From Ktedonobacter sp. SOSP1-85 (GTDB lineage: Bacteria; Chloroflexota; Ktedonobacteria; Ktedonobacterales; Ktedonobacteraceae): a stretch of DNA of 64,000 bases. The position numbers and the translations under genes were made by a program. Shown here one piece after another: positions 35,087 through 43,726 of the stretch. The notes beneath the pieces were generated by a model that searched no databases, was not told the origin of the DNA, and saw only the letters and a program-made list of their open reading frames with translations. The DNA lies in the NCBI RefSeq assembly GCF_016587415.1, contig NZ_BNJI01000003.1, positions 1,364,001 through 1,428,000 of the forward strand, written 5' to 3'. Position 1 is the first letter of the stretch. Each line of letters begins with the position of its first letter.

Positions 35087-35704
35087 TTATTCAATCAGGC
35101 GTAAGAATTCGAGGCGGGCCTCGCTCTCGCTGCGGAAGACGCCGCGCATGACCGAGGAGGTCATCACGCCGGGTGTACGGATGCCACGCGCTGTCATACA
35201 CATATGCTCGCCTTTCAGCACCACGGCCACGTCTGGTGAGTCTGTGATGCGCGTAATCTCGTCGGCGATCTCATGACCGATGCGCTCTTGTAGCTGGAGC
35301 TTGTGGGCGAACTGGTGCGCGATGCGGGCGAATTTGGAGAGTCCTAGCACCTTGTCGCCCGTGATATAGCCAATGGCTACGTCGCACCAGAAGGGCATCA
35401 GGTGGTGCTCACACATCGAGAAGACGCGCATACCCGAGACGCAGACCATCTGGTCGGTCGAGGCTGATGAGAAGCAGGTCTCGGTCGAACCTGGATCATA
35501 CTCAACAAACTCGCGCCAGGAGTCGGCCCAGCGGCGTGGCGTGTCCAGCAATCCCTCACGGTCCGGGTCCTCTCCAATCGCGATCAGCAGCTCGCGCCCC
35601 AGCTCAAGCAGCCTGGGATAATCGACCCTCTTCTGCCCATTGGAAAGTAGCGAATGGAGAGCGGCATGGCCATTCATCTGCTCTTTGTTCATATGTGTTG
35701 TCAT
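35087..35704 (-). CDS. folE: GTP cyclohydrolase I
   Basis: A 205-aa enzyme, start ATG at 35704 with GAGGG eight bases upstream. Zn-binding motif FSMCEHHLMPF near residue 98 and the second Cys in GEHMCMTARGIR near 170, plus TDSPDVAVVLKG. It converts GTP to 7,8-dihydroneopterin triphosphate. In this cluster it supplies QueD for preQ1 synthesis, and may also serve folate. It is the last gene of the que group and is separated from queE by a hairpin (35745-35798), so it may have its own promoter. Confidence 0.96.
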   Translation of the reverse strand: MTTHMNKEQMNGHAALHSLLSNGQKRVDYPRLLELGRELLIAIGEDPDREGLLDTPRRWADSWREFVEYDPGSTETCFSSASTDQMVCVSGMRVFSMCEHHLMPFWCDVAIGYITGDKVLGLSKFARIAHQFAHKLQLQERIGHEIADEITRITDSPDVAVVLKGEHMCMTARGIRTPGVMTSSVMRGVFRSESEARLEFLRLIE

Positions 35705-35744
35705 TCTTGCATCCCTCACTTTAAACGAAGCACACCTTGTCCCT

Positions 35745-35798
35745 CAGTAGCCGCGTATGTAAGTAGCGGACGCCCGCTACTTACATACGCGGCTACTG
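35745..35798. repeat. 54-nt hairpin, GCGTAC family, between queE and folE
   Basis: Perfect 25-nt arms beginning CAGTAGCCGCGTATGTAAGT and ending AGCGG, loop ACGC. Left arm is nearly the repeat of 12495-12520. Position inside the queE-folE gap means it is either a terminator within the operon or a mobile palindrome. Confidence 0.85.
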
Positions 35799-35805
35799 AT
35801 GATAC

Positions 35806-36606
35806 CTACACGCCGCGCTTGTTGCCCCAGAGGAGGGTGTGCAACTGCGGCAGGATCGTGACCTCGTACCACTGGTCCTCGACGACGCGCTGGATCAGCC
35901 AGTCCATGCGACTGAGAATACCGTTGATGTCGATCTCATTCGCCAGGTGCGGCGGTGTATGATTGCCCGCTTGCAGGTAGAGCGGAATATTGGGGTAGCG
36001 CTCGGCCACGTGTTTGGCGTACTGGTAGTCCTCTTCGTCGAAGATGACGATCTTCAGGCAGATGCCAGGCTGCTTGCCGTCATGACCCTGGCGTGCATAG
36101 GAGATACAGCGATCCAGGCGCTCCCAGTTGGTGGGTTGGGGATTCTGCATCCCAGGAGCCTTGGGCGAGAGGGTCAGATAGTCCAGCTTGGCGAACCAGG
36201 GTTGGGCGATGCTGCCCTGGGTCTCGATGGCGAAGGTGTAACCCTCAGCATGTCCCAGGTCAATCAGTTCCTCCAGTGGTTGCATGGCGGGATTCCCGCC
36301 GGAGAGCGTCACCAGGATGGGTCGGTTATGGGCGAGCTCGCGTACCTGGGTGAAGACCTCCTGTGTCGTCATCTGTTGCCACGCGGCGCGATGTTCTGGC
36401 AGGACGGCGTAGAGGGTATCGCAGCGCTGGCAGCGGTAATCGCAGCCGCCTGTACGCACGAAGACGGTTGGCTTGCCAATCAACGCACCCTCTCCCTGGA
36501 TGGTTGGTCCAAAGCACTCAGAGATGGACAGCTTCTTCTGTCGGGGGGACTGCAAGTCAAGCTCCAGCTGTGCTGACGAGAGGCTCTCATTGACGATATT
36601 GCTCAT
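35806..36606 (-). CDS. queE: 7-carboxy-7-deazaguanine synthase (radical SAM)
   Basis: A 266-aa radical SAM enzyme. N-terminal ECFGPTIQGEGALIGKPTVF, the cluster motif CDYRCQRCD (C-x3-C-x2-C, near residue 55) and LSGGNPAMQPLEELI mark it as QueE. It rearranges 6-carboxy-tetrahydropterin to 7-carboxy-7-deazaguanine. The ATG is 6 nt after the queD stop, with GGAG in the end of queD, so the two are translationally linked. The first 25 residues are a polar extension beyond the usual QueE start. Confidence 0.95.
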   Translation of the reverse strand: MSNIVNESLSSAQLELDLQSPRQKKLSISECFGPTIQGEGALIGKPTVFVRTGGCDYRCQRCDTLYAVLPEHRAAWQQMTTQEVFTQVRELAHNRPILVTLSGGNPAMQPLEELIDLGHAEGYTFAIETQGSIAQPWFAKLDYLTLSPKAPGMQNPQPTNWERLDRCISYARQGHDGKQPGICLKIVIFDEEDYQYAKHVAERYPNIPLYLQAGNHTPPHLANEIDINGILSRMDWLIQRVVEDQWYEVTILPQLHTLLWGNKRGV

Positions 36607-36612
36607 AAAAAT

Positions 36613-37068
36613 CTACTCCAGGCCGCGCTCAGCGCGTGTAATTTCGGCATAGCCCTTGGCGGTCTCCCACAGGCGCACACGGTAGAGCAGCTCCTCGCGC
36701 ACGCCGCCGCTCACCAGGGCGTCCCAGATCCAGTGGACCAGGTTCTCGGCGGTAGTGCGGATACCCGTGAGCGCGTTGAGGTCGTTGTGATCCATGCCGC
36801 CCTTCTCAACTGGTGTGGCTTCGGGTCCGCGTGGCACAGAGTCAGATAGACTCTCGATAATGCAGTGGTTGACGATCTCTTTCAGATCCTCGAAATCCAT
36901 CACCATGCCATCGCTCGACTCGCCAGGTGCTTCGATGATGGGTCCGCGCAGAGAGACCTCCAGGCGATAGGAATGCCCATGTGGACGCCGGCACTTCCCC
37001 CGGTGATTGGGCAGGTGATGCGAGGCTTCAAAATTGAACTCGCGTGTCACAATAGCATATTTTGGCAT
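36613..37068 (-). CDS. queD: 6-carboxy-5,6,7,8-tetrahydropterin synthase
   Basis: A 151-aa QueD/PTPS-family enzyme with AAGGAGGG before the ATG. Zn ligands: FEASHHLPNHRGKC and PHGHSY near residues 13-33. Active-site DFEDLK and HNDLN-ALTGIRTTAENLVHW (the Glu and His-Asp pair) follow. It converts dihydroneopterin triphosphate (from FolE) to 6-carboxytetrahydropterin. Slightly longer than E. coli QueD (about 120 aa), with an insertion around residues 75-90. Confidence 0.95.
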   Translation of the reverse strand: MPKYAIVTREFNFEASHHLPNHRGKCRRPHGHSYRLEVSLRGPIIEAPGESSDGMVMDFEDLKEIVNHCIIESLSDSVPRGPEATPVEKGGMDHNDLNALTGIRTTAENLVHWIWDALVSGGVREELLYRVRLWETAKGYAEITRAERGLE

Positions 37069-37156
37069 AGGTCCCTCCTTACGGGAAACACTGGGTGCAG
37101 CGTGGGTGCACCTCCCTGGCTGTCTGAGTGCCCCAATACTGTGCGTGTCTGCGAGA

Positions 37157-37915
37157 TTAAGCGCGCTGGCCAGGGATATTCAGGAACAACTCGGGATCAT
37201 TGGCGTACTGCGTTGGGTCCTCCACGCCTGCATGCTTAAAGGCCTCGTAGCGCTCGACACAGGTGCCGCAGTGGCCGCAGTGTTTATCGCCAAAGCCCTC
37301 GCTACCACCCTCGTAGCAACTCCAGGTCAACTCAAACGGAACATCCAGGCTGGCGCCGAAACGGGCGATCTGGGCTTTGGAGAAGCGCATAAAGGGAACT
37401 TCGACCGTGACCTGGTCCGAGTCCATGGCGCGATTGAGCATGGTATTAAAGGCGTCGACGAACTCCTGGCGGCAATCGGGATACTGAGCGTAGTCGCCAT
37501 AGTGCGCGGCGAAGGCCACAACGCGCGCGTTCTCGTTCCAGGCCACGGTGGCCGCCTGTAAGAGCATATTTGGATTGCGGTAGGGGACGACCGTCGCCTT
37601 CATGCTGTCATCGGTATAGTGTCCATGTGGCATGCTCTGATCGGGGTTGAGCAGGGCCGAGCCAGAATTGGGTGAGAGGTGTGCGATGGGCAGCGCCACG
37701 ACCTGGTGCTGGATCTCCAGGTTGCTATAGCGCTCACGCAACGCGCTGATATAGCGTTCAGCATAGGTTAGCTCTTTGACATGCTTCTGGCCATAATTAA
37801 AGGAGAGAAGGTGCAGGTCGAAGCCTGCCGCGGCATAATAATGAGACAGCACGCAGCTATCCATGCCGCCGCTTACGATCAAAACTGCGCGCTCTCCGCG
37901 TCTCTTAGTGGTCAT
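37157..37915 (-). CDS. queC: 7-cyano-7-deazaguanine (preQ0) synthase
   Basis: A 252-aa ATP-dependent enzyme. The ATG at 37915 has GAGGAG seven bases upstream; a longer frame starts at GTG inside that site. PP-loop SGGMDSCVL near residue 15, VPYRNPNMLLQAA, AHYGDYAQYPDCR, and the C-terminal Zn site CYEGG...HCGHCGTCVER. It turns 7-carboxy-7-deazaguanine into preQ0 with ATP and ammonia. 15 nt after queF. Confidence 0.96.
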   Translation of the reverse strand: MTTKRRGERAVLIVSGGMDSCVLSHYYAAAGFDLHLLSFNYGQKHVKELTYAERYISALRERYSNLEIQHQVVALPIAHLSPNSGSALLNPDQSMPHGHYTDDSMKATVVPYRNPNMLLQAATVAWNENARVVAFAAHYGDYAQYPDCRQEFVDAFNTMLNRAMDSDQVTVEVPFMRFSKAQIARFGASLDVPFELTWSCYEGGSEGFGDKHCGHCGTCVERYEAFKHAGVEDPTQYANDPELFLNIPGQRA

Positions 37916-37930
37916 AGGAATGCTCCTCAC

Positions 37931-38374
37931 TTAGACATACTGTTGATAACGGCGATACTCGGGCCGGGGACCATTATAACCCGACTCCTCGTGCTCGGCA
38001 AAGATGATAGTCTTGATGTTGCCGCGAACGGTAAAATCGCCAACTACACGCATCCAGCGGGGTGAGAGCAACGTTACCAGGTCATTGAGAATCTCATTGG
38101 CGGACGCCTCATGGCTGATCTGGCGCTCGCGATAGCTATTGATATATAGCTTGAGGCTCTTCAACTCCACGACCGAGGGGCCGGGAACATAGTCAATAAT
38201 GATCGTCGCGAAGTCTGGGAAGCCAGAGCGTGGACAGAGGCAGGTAAACTCGGGAATCTCAAAATGCACTACATACTTGCTCTCTGGATAGGCATTAGGC
38301 CACGGCTCCAGGCGGTTCGATTTGATCTCATCGAAGCCATAGCGTCCAGGGACGCGCTGCTGTTCATTCTCCAT
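37931..38374 (-). CDS. queF: NADPH-dependent preQ0 reductase
   Basis: A 147-aa type-I QueF. AAAGGAGA precedes the ATG. The catalytic Cys is in PEFTCLCPRSGFPDF near residues 41-55, and the NADPH-binding motif is VVELKSLKLYINSYR. It reduces preQ0 to preQ1, the last step before insertion in tRNA by Tgt (Tgt is not in the window). It is the first gene of the que operon on this strand, preceded by a structured region (38458-38556). Confidence 0.96.
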   Translation of the reverse strand: MENEQQRVPGRYGFDEIKSNRLEPWPNAYPESKYVVHFEIPEFTCLCPRSGFPDFATIIIDYVPGPSVVELKSLKLYINSYRERQISHEASANEILNDLVTLLSPRWMRVVGDFTVRGNIKTIIFAEHEESGYNGPRPEYRRYQQYV

Positions 38375-38457
38375 CTTGTCTTATCTCCTTTATATGCTAA
38401 TCTCTCTTATTCCTACTTGCCTAATGCGCCAAACCGTAGAATCTAAATAAGGGAGGG

Positions 38458-38556
38458 GATACCTACAGAACGCCAGAGTAATCTGTGGGCTCTGTGACGA
38501 CCGTGACGTTACATATAAGAGGTGGAAACTCAAAAACCCTCTACGCTGTAGGTATC
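38458..38556 (-). ncRNA. candidate structured leader RNA of the que operon
   Basis: Read on either strand, an 11-bp closing stem (GATACCTACAG / CTGTAGGTATC) encloses two or three hairpins: CAGAG/CTCTG (38474-38494) and AGAGG/CCTCT (38518-38542), plus a GTGACG direct repeat. It ends 83 nt upstream of the queF start, in the position of a riboswitch. It does not match the preQ1-I consensus as I know it. Strand is set to that of the operon; function is inferred from position and structure only. Confidence 0.35.
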
Positions 38557-38866
38557 ACTGGCAGAGCCTGGAGGACCCTGTTCGCTATCCCTCACAAAAG
38601 ATACCATGGAAAGCTGGTCCATAAAGGTCTTTTTTCCGTGACGACAGGCCACACTGCAAGCTAATTTTTCAGCGGCTGCATGTGCTTTTGGGGCGGACGT
38701 CCAAGAAAAGCACGAAGTCTATGAACGTGAGAACGCCATGATGTAGAAAGGCTTCTGACCACGCACCGCTTCCCCTATACCTGCCTGTATGCAAAGATCA
38801 GCATCCCCTGATACAAAACTCTCAACCCAACCAACCACTCACTGATAAATGCCGAAAAGTATTATA
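38557..38866. other. intergenic region, nothing recognised
   Basis: About 310 nt without an open frame, ribosome binding site or clear repeat, between the candidate leader of the que operon and the 62-bp palindrome. Some run of A/T-rich sequence near 38840-38866 could hold a promoter for the que genes, but no clear -35/-10 pair was seen. Confidence 0.4.
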
Positions 38867-38928
38867 ACATGTTGTGGCCTCCAGGTGTGCCAGTTTGCAA
38901 ACTGGCACACCTGGAGGCCACAACATGT
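38867..38928. terminator. 62-bp perfect palindrome, no loop
   Basis: 31-nt arms starting ACATGTTGTGGCCTCCAGGT, exactly self-complementary with no unpaired base at the centre. It lies 15 nt from the stop of the 148-aa membrane protein and in front of the que promoter region. Confidence 0.85.
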
Positions 38929-38942
38929 AGCGAGAAGGTATT

Positions 38943-39389
38943 TTACCTGGAAGCTAGCTGTATGTAGAGGTGGCGGCAGAAGCTAAGGACAAGGTAGGAC
39001 GCCACGCAGGCCATGAGGATAAAGGCCAGGCTAAGAATGGGCGTGACAAAGGGATGGCTAAACTGAGAGAGGACGCCAAGCACATAGCCGCCCAGCAGCA
39101 GCAGATAGGCGCAGGCCGCCAGGAGAAAGGCCAACATGGCGGGGCGGGAAAACCAGGAGCTAAAGGGGGCGTTGCCAACCGCGCGCAGGCCGCGCGCGAA
39201 TAAATATTCCAGGAGAGTAAGGAGACCAGTAAAGCCGAAGGCGAAGATAGAAATTGTGATCCAGGGGGTGACGGTATTGTTGCTAAAACCTATGACAAAT
39301 AAAATATCGGCGGCGATCATTGCGCCGAACAATGCCAGGCCCAGATACATCCGAATACGCTTACGAAGCAGGCTCTTCTCGTAATCCAT
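38943..39389 (-). CDS. four-helix membrane protein of unknown function
   Basis: A 148-aa protein with a basic N-terminus (MDYEKSLLRKRIRMYLGLAL) and four predicted helices. No conserved motif is recognised. The gene stands alone, flanked by very long palindromes on both sides (38867-38928 and 39519-39590). Function unknown. Confidence 0.75.
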   Translation of the reverse strand: MDYEKSLLRKRIRMYLGLALFGAMIAADILFVIGFSNNTVTPWITISIFAFGFTGLLTLLEYLFARGLRAVGNAPFSSWFSRPAMLAFLLAACAYLLLLGGYVLGVLSQFSHPFVTPILSLAFILMACVASYLVLSFCRHLYIQLASR

Positions 39390-39518
39390 GGGAAGTCCTT
39401 CTACGCTACATTCCGCGCGACTGTATAGACGGTCATGTATTATCTCGGCATATTACCATATTTCCCTTTGTGTTGAAAGCTTCTTCTCATGCGGTTTGCA
39501 ATCGCGCCTACGGCGCTC

Positions 39519-39590
39519 AGAGAGCATGATATATAGGTGTAGGTGTTGAGCGCAAGCGCTCAACACCTACACCTATATATCATGCTCTCT
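39519..39590. terminator. 72-nt hairpin with perfect 35-nt arms
   Basis: AGAGAGCATGATATATAGGT continuing to GAGCGC, loop AA, then exact complement. The TGA stop and the last Arg-Ala codons of the TPR gene (39580-39582 and beyond) lie in the right arm. Confidence 0.9.
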
Positions 39591-40539
39591 CAAGCATCTC
39601 TAGTTTCTCGTTGACCACTGCGATGGCGAAAGCAATGTTGAGTTGGCGCGCAAGGCTGGCCGCTTTCTCAAAATGCGTGCGTGCTTCGTCGCGTTTTCCC
39701 TGCTTGTAGGCGATGTCTCCGTGTGTGACTTGTGCATATACTAGATAGTTTTGGAGCTTCATCTCTCTGGCAAGCTGCTCGGCTTGCTGACAATACTCTA
39801 ATGCTTGCTCCAGGTTGCCCCGCTCGACATAGACATCGCTTACTAATAATTGAGCCGAGGGCAAGCCTCTTTTGAACCCTATCTCCTCGCGTAGAGCGAG
39901 GGACTTCAATGCGTAATTCAAGCTCTGTTCCAGATCTATCGACATGTACAGGCCTGCCAGGTGACGCGTGGCCTCAGAGGCTCCCCAGGCATTGCTAGAG
40001 CTTTCGGCAAGCTGTAGCGCGCGCTGATAATATTCTTGAGCCTGTGCATCTTGGTGCTGCCGCTCATAAGTCAGGCCAGTATAGAAGAAGGACTCGGCCA
40101 AATTATAAGAATCATTTAGTCTCTCATAGAGAGTTGATGATTGTTCAAAGTAGCTACGCGCTTCGAGGTAGTCGCTCTCGCCTGTTTGCAGGTTATGGTA
40201 ATACAGTGTTTGACCAATGAGATAGAGCGCGGTGGCGATCCCAGACGCATCTTGCCTGGCATCTGCTAGCTGCCGTGCCTGTTGTGCTAGCGAATGCATG
40301 CGTTCTTCCTCGCTATTTGTCAGGAAGTAGTAATGTATCACGAATTGCCCGTATTTTAACAGGAAGCTTAGTTTATGCTCTGGAGATACTTCTTGGAGCG
40401 ATAACCATTGCTCTCCAGCCTGGAAAAGCCGCAAGGCCTCATCAAGGCGACCCTGGAAGGAATATGCATTGGCGATCTCGCTCGTTGCTTGTAGGGAGGT
40501 AGCGTAGCGCTCGGAGATAGCTTCTGTAGATAGTGACAT
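39580..40539 (-). CDS. TPR-repeat protein
   Basis: A 319-aa soluble protein composed of about seven tetratricopeptide repeats (for example AYSFQGRLDEALRLFQAGEQ, FYTGLTYERQHQDAQAQEYY, GDIAYKQGKRDEARTHFEKA). There is no signal peptide or enzymatic domain. Such repeats are the sensory part of MalT-like regulators, and the next gene upstream (40646-43657) is such a regulator, so this may be a detached sensor or partner protein. It could also be a scaffold of unrelated function. Confidence 0.88.
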   Translation of the reverse strand: MSLSTEAISERYATSLQATSEIANAYSFQGRLDEALRLFQAGEQWLSLQEVSPEHKLSFLLKYGQFVIHYYFLTNSEEERMHSLAQQARQLADARQDASGIATALYLIGQTLYYHNLQTGESDYLEARSYFEQSSTLYERLNDSYNLAESFFYTGLTYERQHQDAQAQEYYQRALQLAESSSNAWGASEATRHLAGLYMSIDLEQSLNYALKSLALREEIGFKRGLPSAQLLVSDVYVERGNLEQALEYCQQAEQLAREMKLQNYLVYAQVTHGDIAYKQGKRDEARTHFEKAASLARQLNIAFAIAVVNEKLEMLERA

Positions 40540-40645
40540 ATAGGAACCTCATTTCTTATATTTGTGTTCGATCTACTTCCATAGGATAGTGTCTGAAGAG
40601 CTGAAGTACATCACCTGAAAGGAGGATTGGGTGTGGAGGATTGCA

Positions 40646-43600
40646 TCAGAGCAGATGCAGAGTACGGGCTTGAGCGATGGCCTGCGTGCGATTATGTGTT
40701 CCTAGCTTGCCATAGATGTTTTTCAAGTGAGTCTTGACTGTATTGAGGCCAATAATGAGCGTTTCAGCGATCTCTGCGTTCGAGTGGCCGCTAGCGAGGA
40801 GGCGCAGAACCTCCTGCTCGCGCTGGCTTAATTGCTCAGCAAGGGAGGTAGCGCTTACCTGACCAGGTTGAGGAGAATAAGTGCTATGGAAGGCTGAGAG
40901 CAGGCGATTGAGATAGCCAAGGGAGCAAGACTGTGCTGCCGAGGTGCTTTGTTGGTAGGACTGGCGCAAGCGTTTAAGAAGGGATGCTACCTGTGGCCCT
41001 TCGTCAATGAAAGCTCGCATATATCTCTGCGGTTCCGCAAGACTGAGCGCCTCTTCCAGGGATGCTAATGCCCGATCAAGTCTTTCTTGTTGCGCATAGG
41101 CGCGAGCCATGCTCAGGAGAAGGGATAGTTTGAGGCCAGGCCGCCTGGTTTGCTCTGCTCTAGCTTGTAGACGGTGTAAGAGGCGTAGTGCGAGATCCGG
41201 CTTATGGAGCTCAATAAAAGCCTGGGCTAGCTGGTGATAGTCATACTCGTAGAAACCATCTAGCTCCGAATCAAGGTCCAATTCGCATTCCTGCGCCCAA
41301 TCCAGGAGGGGTACAGTATCACCCTGAAGAGCACTCAAGCGTGGGCGGATCAACTTTAGCCAGGCGATGCCACGCGTGAAGTTCGTCTGGCGAGCCAGGT
41401 GTTCGGCTTCAGTAAAGAGCGACCAGACTTGCTCACGTTTGCCGCATGCTAGCGTCGTATATATCAGTCCAACATAACCCAGCAACCAGATCTTTACATC
41501 ACCTCCGCGCTGGCCTAATGTAATCCCCTCGCGCAAATAATGTTCGGCAGCTTCAAGATCATTCCATTCATAGAACAGTTCTCCCAGGCCAACATGGAGG
41601 AAACCTACAGGTGGTAGATGTTCCTGGTGTGTCTGGAGTGCATATTCAAGACCATCCTCATAGAGCTTGCGAGCCAGGTGCAGCCTGCCTTGGTCCCTGT
41701 AAAGCATCGCCAGGGAACGGAACGCCAACATGGTTGCGCGTAGATTGCCACATTGCTTGCTATGTTCAATCGCTTCACGATAAGCATTTTCGGCTACCTG
41801 CGTCTCACCCAGCACTTCACTCGCAGTGCCCAGGCTCAGGACAGCTTCGCCGCGCGCTGAATGGTCGTCCTTCGAGAGCCAGCCCAGGGCCTGGCGGGCG
41901 AGAGCAACGCCGTCTTCTACGCGATTCTGATAGATCGCCACGCGTGCTCGAATAGCGGCAATCTCTCCCCAGAGTAAGCGACGCTCGTCTTCCTCCAGGC
42001 AAGTATTACCAGGGCCATGTTCAGCAGCATGGAGATAACGCTCTATGGAACCAGTATGCGAGGTATGCAGGAGCGTCCAGGCCGCAAAGACGCAGAGATG
42101 TGGGCGATCATAAATGACCTCTTCCGGCAGGGTGCGCAGCCACGTTCCTAGCATAATGACCTCGTGTCTCATGAGCACATCCTGCCCCTGTTTCTCTATG
42201 AATTGTGCCGCAAGGGCAAAATCCTGGCCTTGTAAGGCATATGTGATGGCCTCGGCCAGCATATCATTTTGCGCATACCAGTGAGCTGCCCGACCATAAA
42301 GCATTGGAATTTGCGCTGGATAGGTCTGTTCCAGGCGATTACGCAGGAAGTCTTTGAAAAGCTGATGATAGCGATACCAGAGATGATGCTTGTCGAGAAG
42401 AGAGAGAAAGAGATTTTCATGCTCCAGTTGCCGCAGGAGATCCTGACTCTGTTTTTGTAAGGTTACTGCATCGCACAGCTCTCCCTGGAAGCGCTCCAGA
42501 ATCGAGGTATGTAAAAGAAAATCACACATCTGCGCGGATTGATGAGACAGGACTTCACTGGCAAGATATTCGAAGATTGCTTGAGAATCTCCCTGAGGAG
42601 GAGTCTGTCCATATACCCTCCTCTGTCCAGCGCGCAAGGCCTGGGCTGCCAGGGTCAGGCCAGTCACCCAGCCTTCCATGCGCTCTAGCAACCTGGAGAA
42701 ATTTTCGTCAGGCAGGGAGTCGCCGATAAGCGCCTCTAGTAACTCTCTGGTTTCCTGGGGGGTAAAACGAAGATCAGCAAAGTCGAACTCAGCCAGCACT
42801 CCACGTGCGCGCAGGCGAGCTACAGGAAGCGGTGGAAGAGAGCGACTGGCCACAACCATGCGCAATTGTTCAGGCATATGCTCTAACAGGAAGGTCACAC
42901 TTTCATGCATTGGCTGACTGGTCAGTAGATGATAGTCATCTAAGACAAGCACGATTTCGTTGGGTAAAGTCGCCAGAGCGTTTACCAGGAGGACCAGAAA
43001 TGGCTCCAGAGTATCAGTCTGTAATGTGGGTAGAAGCGTAAGCAGGTGATTGGCAAAGCCAGGGAAATGTTTTTGTAGAGCCGTGAGTACGTAGCTCCAG
43101 AAACGGCCAGGTTCATTGTCGCTCTCATCTAGCGAGACCCAGGCCACGGGAAAAGAGAATTCATGTAGCCATGCAGAAAGCAGTGTCGTCTTGCCCGAGC
43201 CAGCAGGCCCAGTCACCAGGAGCAGTTTACAGGAGGTGTACTCGCGTAATAACGCCGTGAGCCGTGGACGTGCAATAATTGTGGGGGAGAGAGCAGGGGG
43301 AGTTATTTTTGTTGTGAGTAGCATTTGCTGGGCGAGGGAACTCGCATTTTGTCTGGAAAACGTTGGTATTGTGTTCAGTGTGTTGGCGATCTCCGTGAGA
43401 CGCGAGAGGGTTAGCTCCTCGCTTTTGCCCAGGTAGGCGTTTCGCAGCGAGCCATGCTGACGACGATAGGCATACCAATACCAACCTACAGCCCTCTGTT
43501 CCTTACGCGCGGTAAAGTTACTACTCGGCGATGTGAATCTGAAAACGCGGTGCTCCTTAAGCCAGCCAAACCAGTCCGGCGAGCCAACGGATATCGCCTG

Positions 43601-43657
43601 TGTACCATCATGTGTATTGAGTAACCCCTGTTGAACTCTTGCCGTCATGCGGGCCAT
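40646..43657 (-). CDS. MalT-like LuxR regulator with N-terminal WYWYAY domain
   Basis: A 1003-aa STAND regulator. GGGGGTG precedes the ATG. It begins with a 100-residue segment containing GWYWYAYRRQHGSLRNAYLG (about 58-77), the same motif as in the BTAD/AAA protein, but without its Cys cluster. Then Walker A GPAGSGKTTLL near residue 150, Walker B IVLVLDDYHLL, and ASRSLPPLPVARLRARG; helical repeats; and a C-terminal LuxR HTH (LSQREQEVLRLLASGHSNAE, then IGLNTVKTHLKNIYGKLGTH). Likely ligand-responsive activator. It is 106 nt from the TPR gene on the same strand. Confidence 0.92.
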   Translation of the reverse strand: MARMTARVQQGLLNTHDGTQAISVGSPDWFGWLKEHRVFRFTSPSSNFTARKEQRAVGWYWYAYRRQHGSLRNAYLGKSEELTLSRLTEIANTLNTIPTFSRQNASSLAQQMLLTTKITPPALSPTIIARPRLTALLREYTSCKLLLVTGPAGSGKTTLLSAWLHEFSFPVAWVSLDESDNEPGRFWSYVLTALQKHFPGFANHLLTLLPTLQTDTLEPFLVLLVNALATLPNEIVLVLDDYHLLTSQPMHESVTFLLEHMPEQLRMVVASRSLPPLPVARLRARGVLAEFDFADLRFTPQETRELLEALIGDSLPDENFSRLLERMEGWVTGLTLAAQALRAGQRRVYGQTPPQGDSQAIFEYLASEVLSHQSAQMCDFLLHTSILERFQGELCDAVTLQKQSQDLLRQLEHENLFLSLLDKHHLWYRYHQLFKDFLRNRLEQTYPAQIPMLYGRAAHWYAQNDMLAEAITYALQGQDFALAAQFIEKQGQDVLMRHEVIMLGTWLRTLPEEVIYDRPHLCVFAAWTLLHTSHTGSIERYLHAAEHGPGNTCLEEDERRLLWGEIAAIRARVAIYQNRVEDGVALARQALGWLSKDDHSARGEAVLSLGTASEVLGETQVAENAYREAIEHSKQCGNLRATMLAFRSLAMLYRDQGRLHLARKLYEDGLEYALQTHQEHLPPVGFLHVGLGELFYEWNDLEAAEHYLREGITLGQRGGDVKIWLLGYVGLIYTTLACGKREQVWSLFTEAEHLARQTNFTRGIAWLKLIRPRLSALQGDTVPLLDWAQECELDLDSELDGFYEYDYHQLAQAFIELHKPDLALRLLHRLQARAEQTRRPGLKLSLLLSMARAYAQQERLDRALASLEEALSLAEPQRYMRAFIDEGPQVASLLKRLRQSYQQSTSAAQSCSLGYLNRLLSAFHSTYSPQPGQVSATSLAEQLSQREQEVLRLLASGHSNAEIAETLIIGLNTVKTHLKNIYGKLGTHNRTQAIAQARTLHLL

Positions 43658-43726
43658 CGATGCTCACCCCCGAAGTCGCACAAAGTTACACAAAACATAG
43701 CATGACGCTGAGCATGAGTCAAGATG

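Noticed and set aside
38380..38560. preQ1-I riboswitch upstream of queF
   Set aside because: No short stem followed by the A-rich tail of preQ1-I was found; only the unidentified structured region is reported.
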